Below, piece by piece: positions 41,687 through 51,373 of a DNA stretch of 64,000 bases. Source of the DNA: SIG440 sp045646865 (lineage in GTDB: Bacteria; Bacillota; Clostridia; Monoglobales; Monoglobaceae); NCBI GenBank assembly GCA_045646865.1, contig JAZRLM010000015.1:104188-168187 (forward strand). The letters are read 5' to 3'. A program made the translations under genes and the position numbers. Numbering within the stretch: position 1 is the stretch's first letter; every line of letters begins with the position of its first letter. The notes under the pieces are model-generated. The model had not been told where the DNA came from and did no database searches. It saw only the letters and a list, made by a program, of their open reading frames with translations.

Positions 41687-42532
41687 TTAATTTTGCATCC
41701 GCACAAGCCCTAATCTCTGCATCTGTCTGCGGTGAATATCTCCGTCTTCAACGGTGTAGATTCTGGTTGTGTTTATGCTGCTATGCCCAAGGATATCAGC
41801 AAGACGAACTATGTCTTTTTGAATTGAGTAATAAGTCCTTGCGAATAAATGCCTTAAATTATGAGGAAAGACCTTCTCTTTTTCAACTCCTGCGCTTTCA
41901 CATAGGCTCTTCATTGCTTTCCATATAGAAAATCGATCGAGCGGTTTTCCTTTTCTGGTCACGAATACACTACCTGATATCAGCTTTTGCTCCCTGATAT
42001 ACCTTTTCAGGATATTGCAAAGTTCTTTAGTTAGTAGTATCGTTCTGATTTTACCTTTTAACCTAACCTGTGCTCTTCCTGACATTACGGCATCTACCGT
42101 TATAAACTTCAGCTCACTCACACGAATTCCTGTTGAGCATATTGTCTGCATTACAAGATATAACCTTTCATTCTTTTTCTCTCGTGCTACTTTCAACAAT
42201 CGTTCATATTCCGCTTTGGTTAACTCTTTGTCTTTCTGGCAGAATATTTGCTTTTGCACTTTGAGATTTTTTACTCTCAGGTCATATCTTTCGTTAAATT
42301 CAAAGAATCCGTTAAGAGATGCCAAAACAGAATTTACTGTTGCAGGAGCATAAGTTTCTACAAGCTGTTGCTTATAATGAAGGACTGCAGTTTTATTTAA
42401 TTCACCACAGTCCAACCACCTTGAGAATGCACTGATATCACGGATATACTTTTCAACCGTGACCTCACTCTTTTCCTCGCTGATTAAATATTCCTTATAA
42501 AGTTCAATTTGTGTTTGTGTTATTGTTTGCAT
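41687..42532 (-). CDS. XerD-like tyrosine recombinase
   Basis: 281 aa from the ATG at 42532 (GGAG nine bases upstream). N-terminal SAM-like core-binding domain (residues ~5-85), then the catalytic domain with Arg in STGIRVSEL, Lys in RLKGK, HNLRH, LGHSS and the nucleophile Tyr in TTRIYTVED. All five catalytic positions are present. Its small size and position beside a pair of 20-bp inverted repeats fit a dedicated DNA invertase better than an island integrase. Confidence 0.9.
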   Translation of the reverse strand: MQTITQTQIELYKEYLISEEKSEVTVEKYIRDISAFSRWLDCGELNKTAVLHYKQQLVETYAPATVNSVLASLNGFFEFNERYDLRVKNLKVQKQIFCQKDKELTKAEYERLLKVAREKKNERLYLVMQTICSTGIRVSELKFITVDAVMSGRAQVRLKGKIRTILLTKELCNILKRYIREQKLISGSVFVTRKGKPLDRFSIWKAMKSLCESAGVEKEKVFPHNLRHLFARTYYSIQKDIVRLADILGHSSINTTRIYTVEDGDIHRRQMQRLGLVRMQN

Positions 42533-42624
42533 AACTGACAACTCCTTTCAATTCTATTATACACCTCTGTGTGTCCTTAATGCGTTTTGAAAGTCATTGT
42601 CAATGTTTCAAGTTCTAAGGCATA

Positions 42625-42846
42625 TTAAAAGACGATTGTAATTCCGTCATCCGAAACACAATCGCCTTCATCGTGCATTTTCTTTGCTACAAGTAGCGCA
42701 TGCTTAACATAAATCATATTAAGTTGTTCTCGTATCGTCTTGGCATCAGCCTTTTGCCCCACTAATCTAAATACTTCCATAAATACATCGCTCTCAATGT
42801 TGTACTTCTCTCCACACATAATCTCTTCTAATGTATACTTCGCCAT
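42625..42846 (-). CDS. Small hypothetical protein
   Basis: 73 aa from the ATG at 42846 with GGGGTGA upstream. Helical, opening MAKYTLEEIMCGEKY; no recognised domain. It sits between qatD and the recombinase gene on the same strand. Confidence 0.5.
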   Translation of the reverse strand: MAKYTLEEIMCGEKYNIESDVFMEVFRLVGQKADAKTIREQLNMIYVKHALLVAKKMHDEGDCVSDDGITIVF

Positions 42847-42909
42847 CCGTGTCACCCCCTTTGGCAACACAAACAGTACCACACAAAGAGACGGAAGTCA
42901 ACGAATTTT

Positions 42910-43650
42910 TCAAGATAGTAATTTTCTAAAGTTATTTTTTATTATATTGCTAATATCTAATTGAGACATTTTTAGTTCATAGGACAAGCATCCATATATT
43001 TTATCAAGAAAATTCGTAGAATATTGTTTGCTCAAACCTTTTGTGAATGGTGCATCACTTTCAAGAAGTAGTCTATCTAACGGCAACTTTCTAACGATTT
43101 TCACACCATTCATACTATTTAGCATCTGATGGTTAACGGATAAATATCCACCTTTATCAATAATCCTTTTTAGTTGAGATTCACCTCCGCCATACCAATG
43201 ATATATTATTTTGCAGTTATCTACATCTCCAATTATTCTCAAAGTTTCATCAACTGCACTTCTTGAGTGAATAGAAATGATTTTATTTCCTATTTTTTGG
43301 CATTCATACATTATGTGTTCAAATGCTTCAATTTGAGTGTTTCTTTCTTTGTCACTTGATTTTTTAAAATCCAACCCAATTTCACCTACATACCTTGCAC
43401 TCATTATATACATATTAAACTTTGCAATTTGATTGATATATTTGCAAACCAATTCCGGATGAAATCCTAATGCTAATCTGCAAAATTTATATTTATTCCA
43501 ATCGTATTCTGTAAGATACCGTTCATATAATTCTGGTAAATTAGTCATAGCAATTGTATAAATTCTATTTTCTTCAATATAATCCAAAATATCATTTCTA
43601 TTTTTGTATAAATCAAAATGCATGTGCGCATCTAAATAAAACTTATTCAT
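42910..43650 (-). CDS. qatD: QatD: TatD-family nuclease of the Qat anti-phage system
   Basis: 246 aa. TatD-type metal-dependent hydrolase: DAHMHFD (HxH ligands, ~8-13), GEIGLDFK, SIHSRSA, YHWYGG and LLLESDAPFT, the ligand set of the TIM-barrel nuclease. Compared with housekeeping TatD it is divergent, and it directly follows qatC (stop and start share one base), which identifies it as QatD. Last gene of qatABCD. Confidence 0.88.
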   Translation of the reverse strand: MNKFYLDAHMHFDLYKNRNDILDYIEENRIYTIAMTNLPELYERYLTEYDWNKYKFCRLALGFHPELVCKYINQIAKFNMYIMSARYVGEIGLDFKKSSDKERNTQIEAFEHIMYECQKIGNKIISIHSRSAVDETLRIIGDVDNCKIIYHWYGGGESQLKRIIDKGGYLSVNHQMLNSMNGVKIVRKLPLDRLLLESDAPFTKGLSKQYSTNFLDKIYGCLSYELKMSQLDISNIIKNNFRKLLS

Positions 43651-44930
43651 TATAGTTCCTCAATATATTCCTTTACCTCTTCAATACCTCTAATATATGT
43701 ATCTGTATAGTTTTGGATGTTATCTAAAACTGGGCCATTTTGTTGTATAGTCATAAATGCATATTTTTTATTATATTTTTTCAAGCCCTGTTTATATGAA
43801 TTTAAGTTGATTTTTGCAACCTTTACTTTTTCGCACTTTAAATCATAATATACACTATTATCCTCTAAATTTGCTCTTTTAATTGCAGCCTTTCTTATAA
43901 CACATGGCAAGCAGTATCCACAATGCATTGTGTGTGATTCTCCTCTACATCTACCAACATCCGGGTGAGAGCATGACATAGTCTTTTCTAAATTATTTTT
44001 TAAAAAACAAAGGTTTTGGCATTCCTCCAACATTTCCCCTTTTGTTTTAAATTGATATGGATTTTTTAAAACTATATTTAGTCCTATATTGTTTATTAAA
44101 TCTTGAAATTTTCTCATATAGAACGGGTGTGTTGTACGCGTACTACTACTTCCAATGCGCGAAAAGGTACTGGGAATATTCAATGAAATTAATCCATTTT
44201 CTGGTATGATTAGTTCAATTGGATCGCTTAGTGTAGAGGCTAATGCTATAGCATGAGAAAAAAACATAAATGATCTTGTTCTGGTCGTTTCTTCACTGCC
44301 TCCAAGTATGGTTGCATGAAATTGTTTAAAATCATCTTTATCAACTGCATATTGTTTTATAAAATTCCCAATTAAACAGTCTTGATATTCCTTAGTTCCT
44401 TTTCCTCCTCCATAGTGGCTTACAAATAGAGGTTTTTCACCGTTTTCCAGCAAATCAATAGCTCCAACAAATGAATCAAGCCCACCTGAAAACATACATA
44501 CTTTGTTATATTTTTTATCTTCTTTTTCTTGATTGTCCCATCTGCTTTTGGCGTATATTTCTACTTTACTTTCAGTACGTGTATAAAATTTAAATCTCCA
44601 AGAATCTCCACTTAAAAAGCTTAACATTTCCTCAAGTATATCTTTGCTTTTTTCCCAAACAGCTTTATCTAACACAGGAATATACAACTCAATTTTTCTG
44701 CTCCACGAATCTGCAGCATTTTTCCTAAGACAAAGCCTATCTGCAGCATAAACCGATAGAGAAATATATAACAAATCTAATGCCGTCCTAGGATACCACT
44801 TCGCATTTAAATTCTTAACATACCAAAAAGCATATCTCATATCTTTGCTATCATTATAGTTTAGAAGAACATCAACATAATTGTTATACTCAAAAGCATC
44901 GTTCTCATTATGTATAAATCCTATTTTCAT
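43650..44930 (-). CDS. qatC: QatC: QueC-like protein of the Qat system
   Basis: 426 aa. PP-loop ATPase motif CMFSGGLDSFVGAIDLL (residues ~147-163) as in QueC, the 7-cyano-7-deazaguanine synthase, and a C-terminal Cys cluster (HCGYCLPCVIRKAA) for zinc. The extra N-terminal ~145 residues distinguish QatC from housekeeping QueC. Presumed to modify protein or nucleic acid in an ATP-dependent way; essential in known Qat systems. Confidence 0.9.
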   Translation of the reverse strand: MKIGFIHNENDAFEYNNYVDVLLNYNDSKDMRYAFWYVKNLNAKWYPRTALDLLYISLSVYAADRLCLRKNAADSWSRKIELYIPVLDKAVWEKSKDILEEMLSFLSGDSWRFKFYTRTESKVEIYAKSRWDNQEKEDKKYNKVCMFSGGLDSFVGAIDLLENGEKPLFVSHYGGGKGTKEYQDCLIGNFIKQYAVDKDDFKQFHATILGGSEETTRTRSFMFFSHAIALASTLSDPIELIIPENGLISLNIPSTFSRIGSSSTRTTHPFYMRKFQDLINNIGLNIVLKNPYQFKTKGEMLEECQNLCFLKNNLEKTMSCSHPDVGRCRGESHTMHCGYCLPCVIRKAAIKRANLEDNSVYYDLKCEKVKVAKINLNSYKQGLKKYNKKYAFMTIQQNGPVLDNIQNYTDTYIRGIEEVKEYIEEL

Positions 44931-44931
44931 A

Positions 44932-45699
44932 TTAGGTCACCTCCATAACAGACAAACAGTTTGCCAAGATTCTTTTTACACCACCTTCAGGGTCAGCTTT
45001 AAATGCATTTTTATCATTATTAAACTCAACATCAACAATAGAGCCAAGATAATCCTTTATGTCTTGTTCAATACGATAAGCCGTCTCTGGGTTATCCTCA
45101 TATATCTCTAATCTGCTTTCCAAGTCTCTTAACATTAATCCCCAAAGATACGCTTTGAAGTACTCTTTCATTGATAGGTCTATCACATCCTGTGGCATTT
45201 CATCTAAACAATCAATATCCATAGAATTTCTTTCAATGTAGTCATATACCGACGAAAGCGCTGATTGAGTAGCCTCTCTTGCGACAATGTCCTCTTTAGT
45301 AACCGAATTTGGAGATAATACATTTACTAACATCGAAAAAACATCTTTAATATTTTTACCGCTAAAATCAACATTTAGGTCTGTTAAAGTGTTTTTTATT
45401 CCTTCACTCTTAATTCCTTCATAAAAGCGATACAAAGACCTACCTGCTGATATACCCCCATTTGCTACAGATATGATGGCACGAGATCCTCCAGAAGCGC
45501 CAACATATTTGCTAGCTAAATTTTTTACCGCCTTTCTTCTTTCTCTATCCGAACTGGGTCTATTGTTAATATACTTTGACAAAGTTGTTTTCACATCACC
45601 CCAACTAACAATAATTAATTTCTTTTCTTCTGGGTTATAATCATCAGGAAGTAACGCACCACTCTTTGTCGGGCCATTATAAATACTTGAAGTTCCCAT
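44932..45699 (-). CDS. qatB: QatB: Qat anti-phage system associated protein
   Basis: 255 aa. Starts with a Gly/Ser/Pro-rich disordered segment (MGTSSIYNGPTKSGALLP), then a helical body (KNLASKYVGASGGSRAI). No enzymatic motif; recognised by this N-terminal style and its place between the KAP ATPase and the QueC-like gene. It is the likely substrate or scaffold of QatC. Confidence 0.82.
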   Translation of the reverse strand: MGTSSIYNGPTKSGALLPDDYNPEEKKLIIVSWGDVKTTLSKYINNRPSSDRERRKAVKNLASKYVGASGGSRAIISVANGGISAGRSLYRFYEGIKSEGIKNTLTDLNVDFSGKNIKDVFSMLVNVLSPNSVTKEDIVAREATQSALSSVYDYIERNSMDIDCLDEMPQDVIDLSMKEYFKAYLWGLMLRDLESRLEIYEDNPETAYRIEQDIKDYLGSIVDVEFNNDKNAFKADPEGGVKRILANCLSVMEVT

Positions 45700-45709
45700 A
45701 TTTGCACTC

Positions 45710-47506
45710 CTATTCTAATGCTTTTTTTATCATAGCAATGTATTGGCTTTTTGACCATTTTCCGCCGCATAGTTTGTTTATATCTTCCACTTGATTTGTG
45801 TCCTTTGCAAATGCACATATGAAAGGAATAACACTAGGTGTAATTTGGCCTACGGAAAATTTCTTAATAATATTCATGCCCACTTTCCAGAATTCTTCCT
45901 TTATCTGTACTAATTTGATAAACGTTTCAATGTTTATTTTTTCAATTGTCTCCATAGATGTCAATCTGCTACCCATTGCATTGATGATTAATACTACTTC
46001 CGAACTTGGAAGTGTTTCACAATCTTTAAGGGCTTTATTAATAGTTGTTTCTACATCTCCAAGCAGGCCTGTTAACATTTTTCTGGCCATCGGCGAAAGC
46101 GTTGAAGATAATAAATTCAAGCGTTCTTCTAACGAAGTACGGGCAAAGTAAAAATACATATCCAAATTTTCTTTACTTAATTTAGGCTCTATTTGAATCC
46201 ATTTTTTAAACCATTCGTCATTCAAATACTCAGCCAAATTACTTTTGTCAGGTTTTTTGTTGTTTTCTATCGAAGATAACTCTTTACTTAACGTATCATC
46301 GTGACTCATAGATGCCATCTTTTTAAAAATGTCGTTTCTAAAATATTCAAGCATCATAATTTTTACAAGAATTTTTCTGTTTAACTTTTTGTTTTTATAT
46401 GAAGCTTGTTTAATTCTTAAATCCATCATATTCAAGAACCTTTTGCATTGTCTTGGATTCCCATTTAACCCCGTAGTCAAAAGTTCAGCCAGCTGGTGTG
46501 AAATCGTCAATGCGTCTGTACTGTCTATACCCAAGTTTTCAGCCACAGATGCCAAAGATGCTTCTGTAAAATCTTCCGTTTGTACCTGCTGAAATTGGAC
46601 TATTAATTTATCAAATAATTCATTATCAATATCGTTTTGAAGCAATAAACAACCTGTATAGGTTTCCACTTCCTTAGCATTCAATCTTGGTATCTTAATT
46701 GGATATTGAATTAACTTTTCCAAATATTCTTTACCAATATCAATCTCCTGACCTTCAATATCCTGAAACTTACTTTTAACTGCATATGTAATGTGCCTCT
46801 CATCTGCACCTAAAACAAATGCCGTTTTACCTGTAAACAAAAACAATTTAATAGCCTCTAATGTATCTAAAATCGTGTCTGGTCTACACCTATCCAATTC
46901 ATCCACAAAAACAACAAGTTTTGATATTTTGCTTTCCTCAATCAGTTCAGCAAATTTTTCTTGAAATTCTTTAATATCATTTCTCAATTCTTTATAATCC
47001 AATTCATCCCTGATTTTACTCTCAATCTCTTCCAATTGTGTAGTTTGAACTTTTCCACTAATACTTTCTACTACATTTTTTACTGTAAAATTTGCTAATG
47101 TGCCTATACCACCAGTAGTGAAAATATCTACTCCAAACTTAAGAGCGCTTTTAGCAAGTTTAAATTTGTCTATACTTTTAAAAAGTGTATTTAAAGCTAT
47201 TTTAATTTTTTTTGATACTTTTGCTTCCTCTTTAAATGTATCTAATATTTCTCCTAAAATTGCAGTTTTAGCATCCTCATAATTTTCAAATAGCCACCCA
47301 TTAAAAATTAGGCATTTGATATTCTTATCCTTTTCTTCTAATTGGGTTTTGCACATTCTAATTAAACTTGATTTGCCGCTTCCCCAATCTCCATAAAGTC
47401 CGATACAAGCTGGCAACAAATCATCACTGTGCACTATTTCTGTTATACTTTTTACTAAGTACCCATAATCTAAAAAATCTAATTCTGTTTCGCTATCTTT
47501 CCACAT
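45710..47506 (-). CDS. qatA: QatA: KAP-family P-loop NTPase of the Qat system
   Basis: 598 aa. Walker A GLYGDWGSGKSSLIR (~37-51), Walker B KLVVFVDELDRCRPD (~195-209), the arrangement of KAP NTPases, with a long helical insert (residues ~95-175) between and a helical C-terminal half. First gene of the operon; qatB starts ten bases later. It acts as the ATPase core of a known anti-phage system. Confidence 0.9.
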   Translation of the reverse strand: MWKDSETELDFLDYGYLVKSITEIVHSDDLLPACIGLYGDWGSGKSSLIRMCKTQLEEKDKNIKCLIFNGWLFENYEDAKTAILGEILDTFKEEAKVSKKIKIALNTLFKSIDKFKLAKSALKFGVDIFTTGGIGTLANFTVKNVVESISGKVQTTQLEEIESKIRDELDYKELRNDIKEFQEKFAELIEESKISKLVVFVDELDRCRPDTILDTLEAIKLFLFTGKTAFVLGADERHITYAVKSKFQDIEGQEIDIGKEYLEKLIQYPIKIPRLNAKEVETYTGCLLLQNDIDNELFDKLIVQFQQVQTEDFTEASLASVAENLGIDSTDALTISHQLAELLTTGLNGNPRQCKRFLNMMDLRIKQASYKNKKLNRKILVKIMMLEYFRNDIFKKMASMSHDDTLSKELSSIENNKKPDKSNLAEYLNDEWFKKWIQIEPKLSKENLDMYFYFARTSLEERLNLLSSTLSPMARKMLTGLLGDVETTINKALKDCETLPSSEVVLIINAMGSRLTSMETIEKINIETFIKLVQIKEEFWKVGMNIIKKFSVGQITPSVIPFICAFAKDTNQVEDINKLCGGKWSKSQYIAMIKKALE

Positions 47507-47610
47507 ATAAACACTCGCTCACTTTCCGCCGTATTTTTTCGTAACAATACATCTCTAAACTACTATTATTAATTCTGTATATAGTTCCGTTATTATATTC
47601 CCTTCTTAAA

Positions 47611-48171
47611 CTATTTGAGTTTTGCACCATCACTAAACGCTTGTCCAACCACCTCGCCAATTTTACGATAAGTATGGTAAACTGGATCATAGGAAATAGG
47701 ACTGAATTTATTTAAATCAATCTTCCCGTTTTCATCAAGAATTCTTTCATCTGCGCACACATTTACAATTTCACCCACAAGTCTACAAGTTTCTTCATCG
47801 TAGCTAATGAGTTTACACTCAAGTGCCATAGGCAGTTCGTCAAAAAGCGGAGCATCAACAAATTCACTCTTTGTAGCGTGCCAACCTGTTTTTTCAATTT
47901 TGTCAGGCTCTTTACTGCCAGAAACAATACCAACATAATCGCAGGCAACAACATTTTCTGCATCTGCTATACTTACAGTAAATGCACTTGTTTTAACAAC
48001 ATTCTTTGCAGTCTTGTGACCATCATCCACACAAATAGAAATCTGTGTTTCCTCGCTTATTCCACCCCATGCAGCATTCATTGCATTAGGCTTTCCACTC
48101 TCATCATATGTACCGATAATAAGCACTGGCATCGGATATAAAATAGCTTTCGCTCCTAAATTCTTTCTCAT
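47611..48171 (-). CDS. Flavin reductase-like (FMN split-barrel) protein
   Basis: 186 aa. Opens MRKNLGAKAILYPMPVLIIGTYDESGKPNAM then WGGISEE, typical of the flavin reductase domain family that binds FMN and reduces it or transfers electrons; STRSAFTVSI-like and CDYVGIVSG segments follow. Reaction partner unknown. It overlaps the ArsC-like gene by four bases, so the pair is co-translated. A metabolic pair inside the island. Confidence 0.82.
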   Translation of the reverse strand: MRKNLGAKAILYPMPVLIIGTYDESGKPNAMNAAWGGISEETQISICVDDGHKTAKNVVKTSAFTVSIADAENVVACDYVGIVSGSKEPDKIEKTGWHATKSEFVDAPLFDELPMALECKLISYDEETCRLVGEIVNVCADERILDENGKIDLNKFSPISYDPVYHTYRKIGEVVGQAFSDGAKLK

Positions 48172-48518
48172 AGTTTTTCACTCCATTCGCTTTCTTTGAA
48201 ATCAACTAAAACAAAGTCTTCTCCAATTACAAGTGGACGCTTTACGAGCATTCCGTCTGTTGAAAGCAACTTTAACTGGTCTTCTTCAGACATAACAGGA
48301 AGCTTGTCCTTAAGCTCCATTGACTTATATAAAATCCCGGATGTGTTAAAGAATTTCTTAAGTGGAAGTCCACCCATCTTATACCAAGCAGATAATTCCT
48401 CATAACTCGGATTATCTTCCTTTATATCACGAAGCTCATACTCTATTTTGTTGTCATTAAGCCACTTCTTTGCCTTTTGACAAGTTGTACATTTGGGATA
48501 ACAAATAAATTCAATCAT
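48168..48518 (-). CDS. ArsC/Spx-family thioredoxin-fold protein
   Basis: 116 aa. CYPKCTTCQKAKKWL: the CxxC of the ArsC/Spx/YffB family near the N-terminus, then GLPLKKFFNTSG and DGMLVKRPLVIG. It may act as an arsenate reductase or redox adaptor; without other ars genes arsenic resistance is not implied. Good ribosome site (GGAG). Upstream partner of the flavin reductase. Confidence 0.82.
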   Translation of the reverse strand: MIEFICYPKCTTCQKAKKWLNDNKIEYELRDIKEDNPSYEELSAWYKMGGLPLKKFFNTSGILYKSMELKDKLPVMSEEDQLKLLSTDGMLVKRPLVIGEDFVLVDFKESEWSEKL

Positions 48519-48550
48519 AATAATTCTCCGTTTTAGTCATATTATCTAAA

Positions 48551-49627
48551 TCACTTAATGTATTCTCCTAGATGTTGTTGGATTGTTTTTGCATTTATAT
48601 ACGATTCTTCATGTTCCATAATACTAGACATTTCTTTTCTTGCATCATCTTCTGACAAAAAGGCTCTGTATGACACATACATAGGCTCGCTATCTACATC
48701 ACCATAATAGACCTGAACATTATCTCCATTTTTATTGATTTCTTTAATTATAGCATTAGAAAGCAGATTTGAAGAATGCAACTCAATAGAATGGCCAAAC
48801 AATTTATATTGAATTGTCCCCAAGAACGTCAATTTAACGGATTGCCCAATCACCAAATTCTTATTCATCTGAGGCAACAAAGTAGCATTTGAATTTGCAT
48901 CGGAAAGTTTTGAACTTAATCTAATAACTTTATTTTTGCATAAAAGTAAATATAGTTCTTCAGCATCTTGTTGGTTTTCTTCAGTGAAATTATCAAGATA
49001 TTTGGGATCAAACTCTAAGTCTAATCGACTTTCAACTTCCAATAACCGCAAAAATGCATCCAATAAATATTTCAACTGTTTTTTTACATTTGCCAAAGCA
49101 ATTGCATCTTCATTTGATGTAATATCTTCATTGCAATAGAATCGATTGAACAGAGCAAGCGCAATCTTAAATCCCTGTACTATTTCTTTTATTGATTTTG
49201 AATATTTGTACTGTATTTTATACTGTACGGTATGCCTTTTTGTATCATTGTTTGGAAACAAAATTTTAAAATACACAACGGCATTCGCGTCCGTTTCTAA
49301 AACCATTCCTGAACTTATCTGATATCTTCTTAATTGAACATTCTGTTTTTCTTCATCGACTTCTATATCTAAATTTATAGATTCTACCGATGGACCAATA
49401 ACCAAGTCAGATATATTTATTGCGTCGTGTAATGGATAACTTCCACCTTGAGTAATTGCTTCAGTTGTTATAGATGTAACACCTTCGATAGGAACTACAC
49501 GACCTTCATTTTGAACCAACTCTAATGCTGATAAAAAGTTCTTATATGCTTCCTCGCTTTCGAATCTCATTTTTCCGTTTATATTAAACATATCGTTAGA
49601 AAAAATATCTTTTAGCTTATTAGGCAT
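48551..49627 (-). CDS. Unrecognised protein paired with AbiGi-like gene
   Basis: 358 aa, starting one base after the AbiGi-like gene stops. Mixed alpha/beta, with a middle segment KSIKEIVQGFKIALALFNRFYC and Glu-rich helices; no catalytic motif that I can defend. In lactococcal AbiG the antitoxin gene abiGi precedes the toxin gene abiGii, so the position fits a toxin, but the sequence does not show a clear nucleotidyltransferase motif. Function open. Confidence 0.55.
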   Translation of the reverse strand: MPNKLKDIFSNDMFNINGKMRFESEEAYKNFLSALELVQNEGRVVPIEGVTSITTEAITQGGSYPLHDAINISDLVIGPSVESINLDIEVDEEKQNVQLRRYQISSGMVLETDANAVVYFKILFPNNDTKRHTVQYKIQYKYSKSIKEIVQGFKIALALFNRFYCNEDITSNEDAIALANVKKQLKYLLDAFLRLLEVESRLDLEFDPKYLDNFTEENQQDAEELYLLLCKNKVIRLSSKLSDANSNATLLPQMNKNLVIGQSVKLTFLGTIQYKLFGHSIELHSSNLLSNAIIKEINKNGDNVQVYYGDVDSEPMYVSYRAFLSEDDARKEMSSIMEHEESYINAKTIQQHLGEYIK

Positions 49628-49628
49628 A

Positions 49629-50567
49629 TTACCAATCCCTCCTTATTTCATCTAAAACAAGTATTTTGCTAATCAAGATATACTTTTGTAAATCAACATC
49701 CTTATCAAGATCAAACTTATCAACAGGAATCTTTAGAATTTCCTGTATTATGTTTATTCTTGTTTGGATATCCGGAACAATAATACATCTTATATCATCA
49801 TATTTAAAATCCATCCACAAACTACTATATTTTTCCGTTTCTAATTGTTTGCTTATTTCTTTATGTAGTTCAACCATTTTGGGATTAGCGATTACTGCCT
49901 CCATACCAAGCGACTTTAGAAGAGCACTCTCCGGCACATAGCGCCACTCGCATTCATCATGAAAATTTTTATATATATTTACTTCCGTGTCATTTTTTCT
50001 TTTGCGTTTGATCATTCTTGCCATAATTCCGCGTAATGGCTTTATGAAAGATAATCGGTTAACAACATCTTGAACATATTGTTCAGGAAGATCATCTTCC
50101 AACAGAGCAGAGCTTATCAGCTCACTAAATTCTTTTACATAATGCGATTCCTCATTTAGATAATGTATGGGCTGAAGATTGTGTTGTTCTCCCCAACGCT
50201 TTGAAAATGCTATTCCAAATTTGCCGTAGTAATCAAAATGAGTGTTATTTTTTTCTAAATCCCTCTTTTCTGGAATTGTTAATTTTTTAAAATTCTCACC
50301 AGTTCCAATCAAAGGAAACACATCCCCCAGCTTATGAAAAGGTATATCACAAAAACACTTTTGAAGAACTGCAATTTTATCAAAATTGATATCTTGCTTT
50401 TTTATTTCCAAGTACTCAACATTTTCAACACAATATCGTGGTATGATTACTCGGTTATGTAATATATCCTTTAAAAACTTTTCTTCTTTCATAAAATGGA
50501 AAAGAGCATTAGCACTTTGTGCATAATCTTCATATCGGAAATAAGAAATATGGGGATTTGAGTTCAT
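49629..50567 (-). CDS. AbiGi-like abortive-infection antitoxin family protein
   Basis: 312 aa. ANALFHFMKEEKFLKDIL, IIPRYCVENVEYL, KCFCDIPFHKL and HFDYYGKFGIAFSKRWG recall the AbiGi family. Members are antitoxin-like partners in type IV toxin-antitoxin phage defence. C-terminal region (ECEWRYVP) is also conserved in this group by memory. The assignment is by pattern recognition only. Confidence 0.68.
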   Translation of the reverse strand: MNSNPHISYFRYEDYAQSANALFHFMKEEKFLKDILHNRVIIPRYCVENVEYLEIKKQDINFDKIAVLQKCFCDIPFHKLGDVFPLIGTGENFKKLTIPEKRDLEKNNTHFDYYGKFGIAFSKRWGEQHNLQPIHYLNEESHYVKEFSELISSALLEDDLPEQYVQDVVNRLSFIKPLRGIMARMIKRKRKNDTEVNIYKNFHDECEWRYVPESALLKSLGMEAVIANPKMVELHKEISKQLETEKYSSLWMDFKYDDIRCIIVPDIQTRINIIQEILKIPVDKFDLDKDVDLQKYILISKILVLDEIRRDW

Positions 50568-50649
50568 GAAATATTCCTCGTTTCTTTTTTCTTTATTTGT
50601 TTTAAATATTCTTCCTGTATTTTGCCTCGAAATAAGCTACTAATGTTTT

Positions 50650-51306
50650 TTAATTTGATACTTTTAATAACAAATCTTTCAAATCTTCAGTTTGTAATGA
50701 ATTATATCCTACCACACTGCCGTTCAAATAACACAGAAGCTTGTTGCATAACTTTCCTGCAAAGTGAATAAGTTTATATAATTCCTCCATCAAAACTGGC
50801 GTTTCGCTCTGCAACTGTTCGGGCTTTAAAAAGTATTTTTTATCATTGTGTGCAATTTTTTTGTCACGACGCAAGTTTAATTTTTTTATAATTGGTTCTA
50901 ATATTTCAAGTCCCTGTTTAATACGTCTTAATTCTTCGTGTATATTAACAGTTTTTGTTTTTATTAAAGCTGGGTATTTCTCTCCATCTTCAACATTCGC
51001 TCCATAAGTAATTTCTGATGGGAATAATTTAGCTTGAGATTCTGCCTTGTTAATTAATTTTATTAATGTTCTTTCATCACTGCGAAAGTCACAATATAAC
51101 TTTGATAATTCAAGCAACAAGCAATCTATTAGAGCATTATGCACTACTGAAAAGAACGCAGGAGCACAGTTAATCTTATCATTAAACGCCTCGCTGTCAA
51201 TAGAATCAATAAGGGTTTTATATGCTATAAAATAACTATGTGCCATCGTTATATGGCTAAGATACATTTCTATTTCTTTGATTAAAATTTCTCGTTCCTT
51301 ATCCAA
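50650..51306 (-). CDS. HEPN / AbiU2-type protein
   Basis: 218 aa from a TTG at 51306 with AGGGTGG five bases upstream. All-helical; LRRDKKIAHNDKK near residue 147 fits the HEPN RxxxxxH ribonuclease-like motif, and the N-terminal helices (YLSHITMAHSYFIAYK, FSVVHNALIDCLLLELSKLY) match AbiU2-type HEPN proteins. Predicted RNA-cutting abortive-infection effector; no obvious antitoxin partner beside it. Confidence 0.68.
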   Translation of the reverse strand: MDKEREILIKEIEMYLSHITMAHSYFIAYKTLIDSIDSEAFNDKINCAPAFFSVVHNALIDCLLLELSKLYCDFRSDERTLIKLINKAESQAKLFPSEITYGANVEDGEKYPALIKTKTVNIHEELRRIKQGLEILEPIIKKLNLRRDKKIAHNDKKYFLKPEQLQSETPVLMEELYKLIHFAGKLCNKLLCYLNGSVVGYNSLQTEDLKDLLLKVSN

Positions 51307-51373
51307 AATACCACCCTTATTTTCTAAATTTCAATTTTTTTATTTTATAATATACGGCAACACATACATTTCA

